Assembly: GCA_031216915.1 (NCBI GenBank) | Contig: CM062297.1 | Coordinates: 368,479,704 to 368,543,703, forward strand | Source of the DNA: Pictodentalium vernedei | Taxonomy: Eukaryota > Mollusca > Scaphopoda > Dentaliida > Dentaliidae | Reading direction: 5' to 3' | Length of the DNA stretch: 64,000 nt | In this document: positions 12,457-25,019 of the stretch, one piece after another | Position numbering within the stretch: position 1 is the first letter of the stretch | Layout: the number at the start of each line of letters is the position of its first letter | Made by a program: the position numbers and the translations under genes | The notes under the pieces: generated by a model | Told to the model about the DNA's origin: nothing | Seen by the model: the letters and a program-made list of their open reading frames with translations, nothing else | Database searches by the model: none

Positions 12457-13400
12457 TTCGACTCTACTAAAGAATTTTCATCGAAAAGGAATTTTCGGCA
12501 GAAAAACCTTATTAAATCACAAGTCTGCTTTCGTGCACAATGTTTCTAAAGCTGTTCCAAAATTTATCAGTGTGAACTTCCAAATTTTATCTAGAAAGCC
12601 TCAACAGTTATTTTCCGACGTATTTTATTTATTTTACAGAAACGGTCATCACTTTGTGATCGTAAGTTTCACTTGGGCCCGAATTTCGCAACAAACGTAC
12701 CGATGTTGTGGAACGGTTCAGATTTATGTTTTGATCTGTATCCAAATCCATCAAAACACAACTCCTTGCAACAACCTAGAAACCCTCAGGTAAAAATAGA
12801 TTATGCTATCCGTTACGTCATTGGTAAACAAACATGTCGGCTGCTGGCGTAAAATGACAACAACGGTGAGCTTTTGAGTGAAATCAAGGGAAAATGAAGA
12901 CCCGCTGATAAGGCAGTAATGCGAAAATTGTCTCCTTCATCTATTCTTTAATTTGAGTGGTTGATTATAATTGAAAAACAAACAGAACAGGAGATACGCG
13001 ATATAGTCTTTCGCCAAGTATGTTTCGGAAAATACTATAGACAAATGCAAAGTGGAACTTGAAAGGCGATAGTTAGCTACACCAGCCAATCTGCCCATAC
13101 ACACAATTAATACTGACTTTAAACAGGCAGCATTTCAGGTATTTGAAAAGACAATTCCTTACTCAACACTGCGAAACTCACATAAGGCAGTTAAGCTAGC
13201 ACTCACTATACTAGTGTCTTCCGCGTCATATGAACGCAGTGTTTCAGCTCTCAGATATGTTAACAAGAGGAGTGTGTCCATCCCCATTAGCTCACGAACA
13301 CATGTCATGCAATAAATCTAGGCTTATTACAAATCTGAAAAAAATGTCCGGTCATGTACATGCAACAAGTCCACAGTGACAAAAATGTTAATTTAATTTA
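12457..13400. other. No recognisable feature
   Basis: AT-rich sequence without a recognised domain or repeat. Confidence 0.4.
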
Positions 13401-13743
13401 GTTTTTTTCTGTTAAGGATTCGGTGTTTCTTCAGCTCTACCATTTATTCACTATTCTGGAGTCTGTGAAGGGTTTTGTTATATAGGTCTTATTAAACGCG
13501 TTTCAATCGCGCTTCAGCAGAGTTGCGAGGCAGTCCTCACAGACTCAATCCTAAAGTTCTCAATGAGTAACGAGGCAATCCTCACTGACTGCACGCAAAT
13601 TATTTAGATTGTATAATTTTATTTTCTGAAAACTTATTTTGTTTTTCTATTAATGGATAGGGTTTCGTTCAGCTCAACCACTAATTCACTATCTTGGAGT
13701 CTGTTGAGGGTTTTGTTTTGTAGGTATTTTAATCGCGTATCAA
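13401..13743. repeat. Direct repeat pair of about 100 bp
   Basis: 13401-13505 and 13641-13743 are similar, sharing TTCACTAT(T/C)(C/T)TGGAGTCTGT and GGGTTTTGTT...TAGGT. They lie at the 3' side of the minus-strand LINE that follows and may be its duplicated 3' UTR. Confidence 0.5.
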
Positions 13744-14960
13744 CGTTTCTATTTTGCTAGCTCGTGAAGTTTCCTTATCGGTGTCCATTTGGGTTTGCAT
13801 AGTGTCACACGCTCGACATGGTTTTGAACCCTTTGTAGCTTCTGAATGTCGGTTTTTGCTCAGGTCACTTGTTATTATGGCACCGTATTCTAGTACCGGA
13901 CGTATACATGATTTTTCTGTAGAGCATGAGAAGCACATCTTTGTTTGCACCCCAATTTTTACCTCTGATCATCTTAAGAAAATTGATACGTTTAGTAGCT
14001 CTAACCGTAATGAAGTTTACGTGACTGTTTAGACCGATGTTGCCATCAAGTATACATCCCAAAAAGTTTGCCTCGTTGCTTGTATCTAATTTGTGATAGT
14101 ACAACTGGAGATTGATACTGGGAACTGTTTCTATTTCTTTGCTTCTTGAAGAACGTAAGAAAGCACCAGCTCTCAAGATCGCGATTGGTATCTTATAGAC
14201 GATTTTTAATTATGTTTCGTGACTTGCTGGCCGTCCACATGCCTTTATCGTCTGAGAACTGCGATAGATCAATACAGTTTTTACGTACTTTTTCTATGTC
14301 ATTCATAAATATTATGAAAAGAAGCGAGCTTAGAACCGATCTTTGTGGTGTTCCCGCTTCGAGTATTAATTCCTCTGACACCTCGCGGTTAACCCTCACC
14401 TTGATTTTTCGGTCATTTAGAATGATGATATGATCCTCAGAATTTTACTGGTTAATCGGATTTTCGCCAGTTTATATCTCATGTCATTGTGCCATACCGA
14501 GTCGAACGCTTATACTGCACCCACGAAAAGCACTGTTCCGCTTCCGTTTTGACTAAATGTTGTTTTCACATAATCGAACAGTCAATATACGTGTTCGATT
14601 CCCTCTTTCTGAATCCCACAGGCTCTTTGCCATCTTTTGAAAAAGTTGATTGATTCGAGGTAGCTGCGAAGTCTAGTGGTGAGATTTCGCTCAAATATTT
14701 TTCCAACACAGCTTAGTAAGCTAATTGGGTGGTAGTTAGAAGGATAAGGTCTTTGTCGGGTTTAGGTATGACTCCTGGTGCCACTTTCCAGCATTTTGGG
14801 AAGTACCCACAGGCATGACATCAGTTGAGGAGTTGGGTAACACTGCAGTAGAAGATGTTGGAGCACTGTTTCACTATTTTGTAATAGACTTCGTCTTCTC
14901 TTGAGGACGAAAATGACTTGCATTTTCTGATTATACCCATGACCTCTTTACGCTTATTGT
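13729..14960 (-). mobile_element. LINE reverse-transcriptase relic, jockey/I-type
   Basis: On the minus strand the order is: VIPKPDKD near 14775, NYHPISLLSCVGKIFER near 14730, AFDSVWHNDMRYKLAKIRL (motif A region) near 14490, then EAGTPQRSVLSSLLFIIFMN (motif B, with R for G) and LSQFSDD (motif C) at 14200-14360, then NFLGCILDGNIGLNSHV and IRPVLEYGAII at 13880-14080. This is the palm-thumb order of non-LTR retrotransposons; IPKPDKD plus FDSVWH suits the jockey/I group. No endonuclease is seen, so it is 5'-truncated. At least three frame changes and internal stops show it is dead, for example at 14735, after the LL of motif B, and near 14180. Confidence 0.8.
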
Positions 14961-14999
14961 ACGTAATTCTAACAACTTATCTATGTACCAACCGCGGAC

Positions 15000-16118
15000 A
15001 GAAAATTTTCAAATACATTCTTTCCTTCATCTTCCAACATGTGGAATGAGCTTCCAACTAACACCAAAACTGCGTCAACACTTTCTGTATTTAAAGGCAA
15101 CCTTACTAAATTGAACCCTTCCGTCAAACCACCGCCATATTTTTACACAGGAACCTGGAAATGAAACGTTCTCCACTGCAAACTACGAAACTGTTGCAGT
15201 GATCTAAACCACGACAAATTTAACAATTTAATTTCCTCTACCCCACAATGTACCTGTGGCAATCCCCAAGAAGATGCACACCATTTCTTCTTTCAATGCC
15301 CGAACTACCACCCTCAAAGATTGACCTTTCTTAATGCTGTTATCATGTTCAATATATCTAATGTCGACGAGCTACTTTATGGAATAATCGATTTAACAAC
15401 AAAGCAAAACAAACTTTTATTCAGGAAAGTTCAAACATTCCTCCTTGTAACTATCCGATTTGAATAACATCACCTGCACCCAAACGGTGCATAATGCACC
15501 CTTGGTTGTGTACTAGCGTGCGTTGGGACAACGGGGCGTGTTGTGGGACTGCATTTTAATTTTCCACCAATTTGTTCCTAAATTACACGCTCTCTTTTTG
15601 TAAAGACGATAGAGATCCAATAATGCAAAAGTCACTAGGCGAGCCTAGACAATGGCAATCCTTCACTCTCTAATCCTATAACTCTTTAACACTTTGAGCC
15701 CCGATGGCCCTTTTTCGGGCAAAGCCCGTGAAACACCCATTTTCCCTGACAAAATGATGTTAAATCAATAAGTAGTGCAGACCAACCACTGTTTCCCAAG
15801 GCTTCTCGTTGGAAATGTTGATTGGTCAGCTCTAAAATATTGAAAATAGATCCTTCCAGCTAATTCTACTGAATTGGTGTGGAAGATACCACCAGAGCTG
15901 AAAACGGTTAAATCCTTTTCTCTCTAAATCGTCAAATCTTCAACCCTTTAGCTGATGACTACACTAATTCTTAATATTTCTGTATTGTATATAATTGTGC
16001 CTCAAATGTTTAATTATTCTTGTCTAAGGAGAGGAGTTTTTGTAAGTTGTGATAACTTGTTCTCCGATCCTTTTTGCTGTATATAGTGGCAAATAAAATA
16101 TATTTAAACTAAACTAAA
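15000..16118 (+). mobile_element. LINE 3' end, C-terminal domain plus 3' UTR
   Basis: The frame from about 15035 reads MWNELPTNTKTASTLSVFKG, then PPPYFYTG, then CTCGNPQEDAHHFFFQCPNY with a C-C-H-C pattern, ending with a stop near 15464. This WN-LP / PPPYF / C-x-C...H-x4-C tail is typical of CR1- or jockey-like LINE ORF2 products in corals and molluscs. There is an in-frame stop after GTWK. The 3' UTR ends GGCAAATAAAATATATTTAA followed by an AACTA repeat. It is 5'-truncated, opposite in strand to the neighbouring relic, and interrupted by a small TTAA-flanked insertion. Confidence 0.8.
15685..15912. mobile_element. Possible piggyBac-type MITE
   Basis: The unit begins TTTAACACTTTGAGCCCCGA and ends, on the other strand, TTTAACCGTTTTCAGCTCTG: similar imperfect ends of about 20 bp with TTAA at both edges. 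It sits inside the 3' UTR of the LINE. TTAA flanks and a CTTTGAG-type end are typical of piggyBac-family short elements. End similarity is only about 70%. Confidence 0.45.
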
Positions 16119-16134
16119 GGCTTACAAAAAGACA

Positions 16135-17089
16135 GGGGTATATTCGGAGGGTACGTTCGATTAAATAGAGGTAATTTCCCGATTCGTAGAATTACCACAA
16201 ACAACCCGACAAGTTGTACTATTTCGAATTCTTTCAGAATTCTCTGCTTCTGTCTATCTATGGAGTAGTTTTCGTCTACCTAGGTATGTTCCTTTGTCTT
16301 GGAGTATACGCCAGTAGGGTAGAAGAGCTATCAGCTGGAACGGCTTTGCTTATTATTACTATCCCTCTTAGCCGCATTTCGGTATTTGAGGATACCTATG
16401 GTCTGGCATTGAATTATTTGAGGATATCTATCGAGGATACCTTTTGGTGAATCCCTTTTTTGTCATATGATGCCATGAGTGCCATGAGAAATCCATGAAT
16501 AAGGTCTAATGTAGTCTTACCAACTGCTTCCATCTTATCTCCAAAGCTTCAAGGCCACTACTTGTCTATGGTCTACCTGTCCTAGTAAAACAGTAAATTT
16601 TACCTCATTGGGGGAATTTTTTCATGACCCTCATGGATATAGGGGTGATGAGAATCGTATAACACTTCGTTGTAATAAGGGGGGAGATAACTCTACATAA
16701 AGATTATGAGGGAAGAAGCAATCTGATTGGTTAGTTAGCTCCAGGAAAGGGAACTGATTGGGTGATCTAGATAAATGAAACAACAGGAGTACTCGGAACA
16801 GGATCAGAACTAACAAGAACAGACCAGAAATTGCTAAATATAGTAACAATAAGCAAAGCTGTTCCAGTTGATAGGCTCTTCTACTCTTCTGGGGTATTCT
16901 CCGATTCAATCGAACTCACCCCGGCCCCCCTCGATACCATAGCACAACATGTTAAGCCAATAAAATGGGGAATCCGTAGTAAATAAAGTCGTTTTTGGTG
17001 GTTTTGGAAGATTGTCTGTTTTATTTGGGTGGTTCTACGAATTGGGAAATTACTCCTGTACAAAGGAACATACCCTCCGAACATACCCC
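16135..17089. mobile_element. Element with inverted repeats of about 75 bp
   Basis: The left arm GGGTATATTCGGAGGGTACG...AATTTCCCGATTCGTAGAA (16135-16210) is matched by the reverse complement of 17012-17089, which starts GGGGTATGTTCGGAGGGTAT. The arms are about 0.95 kb apart. Related direct copies lie near 6480-6760. The interior has no recognised transposase; the arms suggest a non-autonomous DNA transposon. No target duplication was found. Confidence 0.5.
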
Positions 17090-17284
17090 ACGTGATTAAT
17101 CGATCAAGAAAACCCCTTAACCTTTTCAGCTCTAGAAGCAACTTCCCAAAATTGTATACTCTTGTGATCAGTATGTGCTCCTTTTCTTCGCCATTCTGTC
17201 ATTCCAGATAATATGTAATATCATAAATAATCTTGGTGTAAATCAAGTCAGTTTGCTTGTTACTCCAGAGCCAAAGCTCAGGAT

Positions 17285-17990
17285 AGTTAACTCATTCATT
17301 CATTCTTTCTTTTATTTCATTTTTCATTCCTCCATCCATCCATCCATCCATCCATCCACCCATCCATCCATCCATCCATCCATCAAACCACCCATCCATC
17401 CATCCATCCATCCATCCATCCATCCATCCATCCATCCATCCATCCATTCATTCATTTATCCATTCATCATCCATTCATTCATGCATCCACTCATTCATCC
17501 ATGCATTCATCCATTCATTCATCCATTCATTCGAGTGAATGGCTGAATGGGTGGGTGGGTGGATGCATGGGTGGATGGATGGATGAATGAGTGAGTGACT
17601 CAGGATAGCTCATGATAGTTAACTCATCCTTCATTCTTTCTTTTATTCGTTGTTCTTATTCCTTCGCTCATCCGTCCATCCATCCACTCATTCATCAATT
17701 CTTTCGCTCTTCCGTTCATCATCCATTCATTCATCAACTCATTCGTTCATCCATCCATTCATTCGAGTGAATGACTGCGTGAGTGGATGAATGCACGTAT
17801 GAGTGACTTTCTTACAAACCAAGTCATTCATTCATTCATTCGTCCGTTCATCCATCCACCCAGTCGTCCATTCATCCGTTCATTCATTTATTGGGGTGAT
17901 TGAATTGATGAATGGATGAATGAATGAATGATTGGAAATTAACTCATTACAACTGGAATAATAGCCAAGTTCGTTCATTCATCCGCTCAT
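17285..17990. repeat. CATC/CATT microsatellite with strand switching
   Basis: CCAT/CATT-family tetranucleotides dominate 17328-17530, switch to the complementary GGAT/GAAT family at 17532-17597, and repeat the alternation at 17660-17790 and 17825-17935. A unique phrase, CAGGATAG...TTAACTCAT, with CATTCTTTCTTTTATT after it, occurs at 17279 and again near 17600, so a whole block was duplicated. Confidence 0.9.
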
Positions 17991-18188
17991 TTGTTTATTC
18001 ATGGATGGTTGGTTGGGTGGTTATGTTTGCATTGCCCCAGACTGTTGCCCTTAGCATGAGGTCCAATGCAGTCACCCTTAGACTGGCTCAAACCTTGTCA
18101 TATTCAGTACATCCCTCTTTACTAAATTTCATATTGTTTTCTGTTAGGCGTGGTGCACTTATAGTACTTGGCAGTTAAATTGTTAGTA

Positions 18189-21100
18189 ATGGCGGATAGA
18201 ACAGAATTGGGCGAGATCCAAACGCGGCCAGAATACGGCTTTATTAGTCATTATAAGGAAAAAGTCTACAACGGACAAGATGATGACTTGTCCCCCTTCA
18301 AAAAAGTTAAAAATGATTGCTCGTACTACTCCCCTGAAAAGTTTACCTCATGTCGTACTCTACTGAATAAGTCCTTTTCTGTTTTTCACATAAATTGCCA
18401 AGGGCTGACCGCACACTGGGATGCCTTAAATGATCTTTTACTCAACCTACATGACATGGACAGTTTCTTTGACATAACTGGACTGAAAGAGATATTCAAA
18501 ATTCCACCCACTATGCCATACACACTTAATGGCTACCACCCACTCCTTATGAACAGTAGACCAAATGACGATGATGATCGTGGCGGGGTAGGGTTCCTTA
18601 TTAAGGAAAATGTCGATTATAGAGTTCGCCCGGACCTATCTCTTTATTCCGCATGTAATTGAATCCCTCTTCATCGAAATCAATACCAAGAAATCCAAGA
18701 AAATACTAGGAGTGATATACAGACCAAATACGCCACGCAACGCAGATATTGACCTCTTCATATCGAAATTAAATGAAATAACCGATGAACTAAATCGCGA
18801 AAACAAATCATCCGACATTGTAGGGGATTTGAACATGAACATGTTAAAATTCAGTTCCCATGACAAGACTAGACATTTTATTGATTTAATGTTCAGTCAG
18901 GGATTCATACCTCTAATAACCAAGCCCACAAGAGTAACTCACTTTTCTGCCACTCTTATCGATCACATATTTTCAAATAATATCACAACAAACTCAAACG
19001 CGGGAATAGTAGTAACTGATGTATCTGACCATTTTGGCGCATTCTATATTGAAATCGACACCAAGGAAAGTACGCGTCGACCTGTTGTGTCCAAACGAAA
19101 AATAAACAAAGAAAGTGTTGCCCACTTTAACTTACTTTTATCTCAGTGTGACTTCTCTCCTGTAATGGAACTAGATTGCCCAAACATGGCGTATAATACA
19201 TTCATTGAAATTTATCTAAAGGTCTTTGAAACTGCCTTTCCTCTATCCCAGACACAGACAGACAAATACTATCAGAAAACAACCTTGGATATCGAAGGGT
19301 CTCTTGATCTCGTCATTAAATAAACGAAAATTCGACCTGAAAAAACTGTGTCCGAGCGACCGCAATATTCAAAACTACAAAAATTACTGTGGGATATTCA
19401 ACAGAGTGAAAAAACAATGCAAGGCCATGTATTATAAGAACATTCTAGCTCGAAATAAACATGACATGCGCAAAACGTGGCAAATATTAAACTATAGCAT
19501 AAACAAAGGAAAACGAGAAGCCAAACTGCCCTCCTTTTTTAAGCAAGGTTAAAAAGAAATAACTGATCCTAACCAAATTGCCATAGAATTTAATAGTTTT
19601 TTGCGAACATTCGGAAACAAACAAGTGAGTTATTACCTATGTCAAATAAGCCTTTCTGGGATTACATGAATGGGGATTTTCGAAATAACTTTTTTATGAC
19701 ATCAACTACGCCAGCCGAAATGGTTAACATAGTGCAGTCAATGAAATCAAAATTAAGTAAAGACAGTAATGATATCACGTCAACTCTCATCAAGCAATCA
19801 ATCAACCAAATTGTAGTACCCCTCTCACATATTATCAATAACTCCTTTGCCCAAGGAGTAGTGCGAGAACAAATGAAAATTGCAAAGGTCATCCCTATTT
19901 TCAAATCTGGAGATGTGCATAATTTTACTAATTATAGGCATATTAGTATCCTTCCCTCTTTTTCAAAGGTTCTAGAAAAACTCATGTCAATTAGGCTGAT
20001 AAGCTTTCTCGCTCGCTTTGAAATTCTATGTAGCAGTCAATATGGGTTCAGAAAAGAATCACTCAACTATCCACCCTGTCCTACATCTCCTAAAGTACAT
20101 TGCCGATGCAAATAACAGGCAAAGTAAAGACGTAACATTAGCGGTATTTTTGGACTTATCTAAGGCGTTTGACACCATAAACCATGATATCCTATTGAAG
20201 AAACTAAAATGGTATGGAATTAGGGGCATCTCCAACGATTGGTTCAAAAGTTGCCTATCAAATAGACGCCAATTTGTTGCATACGGTAAAGGCACATCTG
20301 ACTTAGCTGAAATAACCTTTTGTGTTCCACAAGGTTCAATATTAGAACCTATTTTGTTCTTGCTATATATAAATGACCTTTGCAATTCGACAACATTAAA
20401 TCCTTCATCTTTTGCCGATGATACCAACGTACACCTTTCAGGATCTAACACTAATAATCTGACAATTATTGTGAATAAAGAGCTACAAAACATCTCCGAA
20501 TGGTGTTCCGTGAATAGATTGGCATTGAATGCAAGTAAAACTAAATATATTGTGTTTAATCCATCCCATAAGCAAGCGCTCTCTCACAATAATATTTTTG
20601 TCAACAACCAAATAATAAATAAGGTTGGACCAAATGAAGCTGAAAAATCACTGAAATTTCTAGCCATATCCATTGATAATTGTCTATCATATAACGTCCA
20701 TATAGCTCAACTTTGTTCCAAGATTGCACACGCAAACTTTGCCCTTAACAAGGTAAAGGCAATCCTCCCTCATGAAGCTATGAGAACACTATACTTCGCT
20801 CTGATACATAGTCACTTAGTATATGGAATCCAAGCATGGCGAAAATCGAGAGCTATCAATAAAATTCCAACTCTTCAAAAACGAGCGCTGCGCATAATTA
20901 AAAACAAAAAGAATAATGGCCACACAGAACCACTCTTCAAAAGGGACAAAATACTCAAGGTGACTGACCTGTATAAATTCCATGTATCCCTCTTCGTCTT
21001 TGATTGGAAAAATGACAATCTTCCCCAGTCATTTGATAACTTCTTCAGAGTAGCCAGTATGCCTGTCAGAACCACTAGGCAACGTGATCTTCTCCAAATA

Positions 21101-21560
21101 ACTAGAACATGGACAAAAGCCCTGGACCCCTTCCTACTAATCTGTATCCCAGGATTTGGAGTGCGCTAGACAGAGATCTACGTACGACGAACAATAGAAA
21201 CGTATTTAAAAAGAAGTTGTTGTCCAGGCTTCTAGAACTTTATTCAGACAATGTTGAATGTAGCAATCCTTATTGTCCGGATTGCACTATATAAGACACC
21301 GCAGCGGGCGGCGATCACATCAGTGGTAGTACGACCCGTTCTCACCCCCTGGATCGAGAGGGGGTGTGCTGTTGGTGATTTGGACACCACCATAACACGT
21401 CTTCCTGCTTTACTTTACCTATATATGAACAAATTAAATGACCAGACGAAAAGACACCCTGTCCCCCAAGTAGCTTTACCCACCCTGTCTGCGTTAAATG
21501 ACCTCGCCTGGGGATGTCTTATAGCTGTGGGCCCCTCTCAAGATAAATAAAGGGTTGAAT
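18189..21560 (+). mobile_element. Nearly full-length LINE ORF2 and 3' end, CR1/L2-like
   Basis: Starting at ATG 18189, the endonuclease shows SVFHINCQGL, ITGLKEIF, GGVGFLIK, IYRPN, DLNMNM, LIDHIFSN and SDHFGAF (to about 19060). The reverse transcriptase shows KVIPIFKSGD, YRHISILPSFSKVLEKLM, SQYGFRK, AVFLDLSKAFDTINHDILL (motif A), PQGSILEPILFLLYINDL (B), FADDTNVH (C) and NASKTKYIVF. A C-terminal LYKFHVSLFVFDW...LDRDLRT segment ends at about 21292; AATAAAGGG near 21546 may be the polyadenylation region. No RNase H is seen. Frames change near 18610-18660, 19226-19322, 19550-19640, 20020-20115 and 21110-21165, with an in-frame TAA at 19550, so it is inactive. Motif order and C-terminus fit CR1/L2/Daphne-type LINEs. 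Confidence 0.9.
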
Positions 21561-21925
21561 CAAATTTCTATATCTCTTTTACTCGAACTGCTCAATTTAG
21601 GTCGCTTCATTTGCAGCACACAGTTAGAAGGCCCCCAGCTGAAAGTCATCCACAAGAAAGCACTTTAACTGCCAAGTCTAGCACAACCCTTACATAGTAA
21701 ATTCTCTATAACCGATGAGATGATTTTTATAAGAACGTCGACAGTCTGGGCCCGTAAACAGTATTGCAAAACATTCCTTAGGGAGATGACTGGAAGACAG
21801 CCAATCTGGATATGTCATCTCCCAGTAGGATACAAAATGTTATGTATTAATTGAACTATGTGATTGTAACCATTGTATTCCCTGTATGCTACTGAACGAA
21901 TAAATATCTATCTATCTAATATCTA
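21561..21925 (+). mobile_element. LINE or SINE 3' end with ATCT tail
   Basis: It ends AACGAATAAATATCTATCTA, a simple-repeat tail. The block ACAGCCAATCTGGATATGTC followed by ATCTCCC near 21799 recurs on the minus strand at 41701-41850, which also ends in an ATCT tail. Upstream code is unrecognised. It abuts the preceding LINE. Confidence 0.65.
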
Positions 21926-21952
21926 CCCCTATCCTATAAGAAGGTTTTATGT

Positions 21953-22165
21953 CACATAGCAACCACGTGCTACCATAGAAACCAAGATGGCGGAGTATAC
22001 AAAATGGACGTAGGAAACACGTATCACCCTGCGCACTAATACCACGTATCAATAAGGGGATGACGGTACAAGATGGCCGCTCCCACGGGTTACCATGACA
22101 ATACAACATGGCGCCACTGGGTCACGTGACATGAAGTTACTTCCGGGGTCCGGCCAATAAGGGAC
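21953..22165 (+). repeat. R1 repeat with promoter-like motifs
   Basis: Contains CACGTGCTACCATAGAAACC, AAGATGGCGGAG (YY1-like), TATACAAAATGGACG, CACCCTGCGCACTAATACCA, AAGATGGCCGC and GGGTCACGTGAC. The first half of the NRF1-like palindrome is missing here. Confidence 0.7.
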
Positions 22166-24582
22166 AGTTCATCCCTCTCCTATTACTTTCATAGATTTAA
22201 GCCCTGAACTACTTTGCCTTTACCAATTTACCAAGGGCTTATTTAAAGGCAAACTGCAAGAACATTATCGGTAAAATGGCATGCTCATAAATTATCTCAG
22301 TGATTCCGGCGGTTTTTAACTTTTCAAAATTTTACCTTTTTAGATGAATCCAGGTAGCTCTCGCCAGTTTATGCGATGGGGCAGATATGTGAGATTTATG
22401 ATCACACTAGAGCTCGACCATACTCGGAGAGAACAGCCGGGCTTTTGAGTGAACATACGTCCCTCATACGTCAGTGAGGTTGATTAGCTTTGCCTGTCTG
22501 CCTATCTGCGGGATAAAATAATTACATGTTCACCTGGTTTCATGGATAATGTTGATGTCCGATTAATTGAGAGATTAACAGCTGGCTTCTGCTAACCACG
22601 GATCAAAGAATAATTTATTTTACATAATATGCACGCTACCAATTCGAGTCGATCTTGACAATGGTCACTGAAAAAACGGCGCATGAAACACTTACATACA
22701 TGTGATCATTGACAACCAACTCAACATCGAAGGAGGCCGCTATACCTCGCTTTATCGACTCTGTCAAGTATCACCCAGAATCCCAATCAGCACTCAACTA
22801 TGGCGAGACAGGAGGCGAGGAGAAAGGTGTGTATGTGAACAGGTCCGGGGCACTTTCAGGCAGATAGTTATCCTCTACCCAATACTCAGATACAACAAAA
22901 CGTGACGGACCCGCCAATGGACCTGGTCGTATAGCGTAATCTTCAGAGAGTGCCTCTGCAACTTTTTGCTGGAATTCGAAAACCCACTCAAGAGAACCAA
23001 CCCTGTACATCGTGTCTGCCGCCGCCCCACCCGCCTCAAAGATTTTATCACGAAACAGAACATGTTGTCAGAGCTGGCTTTCAGTGGCTGTAGAGCAAAG
23101 AGTGTGGGTGTTGACCCCAAAATAAACTCAGCCCGAGAGACCTAAGAGAACAGATCCGATAGAGTGCTTTATTTCACAGCGAAGACCTTGACAGTTTCGA
23201 AGTGTGTCTTCAGGATAACGATGTAATTTCTTCACTTGAAGAACGAGCGGCAGTACCCCCAGCCACTGTTTGAAACAGAGCATGCTAAGCGTCCAGTAAA
23301 AACTTATCAGCCAGCTGCTTATAAGGTGATTGATTCGTAGTATTTTAAGCAAGCGTATGTAAAGCACTTTTGCTTGCTATTTCAACACTTGCTGTCGCAT
23401 CATGCAAGGCTACTATTTTGTGTTACGGGTTTTACGAATATTTGAGACATAGAAGGCGGGTGGCCATGGCGTTTCACGAAGTAAAAAAAGTTAGTGTAAC
23501 TGTTCCGTTCGGAGGACCTCAAAAACTGCAACATAACACCCAGGTACTTCTAGATCGTCTTCTGGGGTTCACACAGAAGGACTTTGAACATGCTCAAAAA
23601 GAATGTCAACTAATGGAGGCTCAAACGAGAGTTTGCAGAACTGCAACAAAAACGAGAATGGCTCACCGCGCTGGTTTCAGGGGATGGGTGGATGGGGCGG
23701 TAGGTTTCTGCCCATTTGTTTAACATGCGCTGCGAACGGCGACGTTCATCTGTCACACAAGCGTGGCATACACCTAACTTCGCTAACTGCAGCCCTGACA
23801 ACAACCCTACACTGCCAATTTGGACATGTTTGTCCCGTGACTATACCAAATAATGTCAGCCTGTAAGTCGAGATGGGGAAATCCGCACCGGAGAGGCTGA
23901 GATTGACAGCCTCGCCTGAAAATCTCAAAAAGAAACCCACTGGCTAGAGGTTATGCAGAAGCGGATGAAATACCCTAAGAAGGTGGGTGCTGTGCGGGAA
24001 ATGGTTATGTGAGGCTAAGTCTGCGATACACGGGAGCAGCAAGGAGGCAGATATTGACTAGTATGAACAACATGAGAGTGTGAGGAGTCAAGAATGATGA
24101 CATAAATCAATCAAGCCTGCTCACATCTTTTGCGGTCTGGTAGTTATAGGGAGCATCTGACTGCTGACCGAACGAACGCCACCTCGTAGAACGTCATCAG
24201 TTGCACCAGTTACCCAGTCTAACACATATCCACAGCGTGCTGCTAAACACCAAGGGTCTGATGTTAATTTAAAGGTTAGAGGTGACCCGTTCTATATGCT
24301 GTAATGGTAATAATAATGTTTTCCCCGAGCGCTGGCGAAAATATGCTAGTGAATATGGCCTACCACTCGCCTGTGGTATCTGGCTTGGCCATGGCCTATG
24401 CGTCCCTAGGCAAAATAGCGATAGGAGTATAATACCGCTCGATATGTTGAAGTAATCTATTACTATATATATTGTTACAAAGACAATGGCTTCTCTTGTG
24501 ATGCTAATCAGGGCGCCCTAGTGAACGCACTTGTCTTTTGTGAATCAAACTACCTCGTCCCACTTTATGAAGCTCAGGTATC
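22166..24582. other. Unassigned stretch
   Basis: No gene was recognised. A plus frame of 117 codons (23370-23723) contains FGGPQKLQHNTQVLLDRLLG and a short helical-looking stretch; a minus frame of 70 codons (22798-23010) contains EFQQKVAEALSEDYAIRPGP. Neither matches a family I can name. On the minus strand at 23130-23220, CCTGAAGACACACTTCGAAA followed by AATAAAG weakly resembles tails of Penelope-like elements. Confidence 0.35.
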
Positions 24583-24591
24583 GACGCCGAG

Positions 24592-25010
24592 ACAAGCGGG
24601 AGGAGGGGGAAGGAGGCGATGGCGTTGCGGTAACCGGTTCTCGTCACATCACCGAGGTTACGCAACGTTAAGCCCGATTAGTCCCTGGATGGGTGACCGT
24701 CCGAGGGATCGATTCGGACTCCCGCGTTGTGTCCTTGGGCAAGGCACTTAACCCCGATGTCCACATGGGAGAACGATGGCGCCGTATACTTAGGCGTACC
24801 GCACATTGATGATGCGAATGTCTTCAACCAGTCTAACCCCGCCTGTGCTGCAGTGCGGAGGTACGATGTTGGGGAGCTTGCATTTGCTCGATGTTGCTCG
24901 GTGGTTCTCTCCGGGCACCCCGGCTTCCTCCACCCGTAAAACTCTCACCGACGCGATATGACCTTTGCTTTTAATGTGTCGTTAAACCTCAATAAAGAGA
25001 AAGAGAGATA
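24592..25010 (+). mobile_element. SINE with 5S rRNA-derived head
   Basis: The head from about 24634 reads CCGGTTCTCGTCACATCACC...GCAACGTTAAGCCCG...GGATGGGTGACCGTC, which matches the interior of animal 5S rRNA including its internal promoter region. It continues directly into the body used by tRNA-headed copies (GTTGTGTCCTTGGGCAAGGC, then TCTCTCCGGGCACCCCGGCT) and ends TTAAACCTCAATAAAGAG. Flanks GACGCCGAG at 24583-24591 and 25011-25019 are identical, a 9-bp target duplication that defines the ends. This is SINE3-class promoter architecture on a V-domain-like body. Confidence 0.9.
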
Positions 25011-25019
25011 GACGCCGAG

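Noticed and set aside
17175-17546. 123-codon frame with His-Pro-Ser-Ile repeats
   Set aside because: It is translation of the CATC microsatellite.
24634-24715. Possible 5S rRNA gene
   Set aside because: Only an internal part matches 5S rRNA, it is diverged, and it runs into a SINE body with target duplications.
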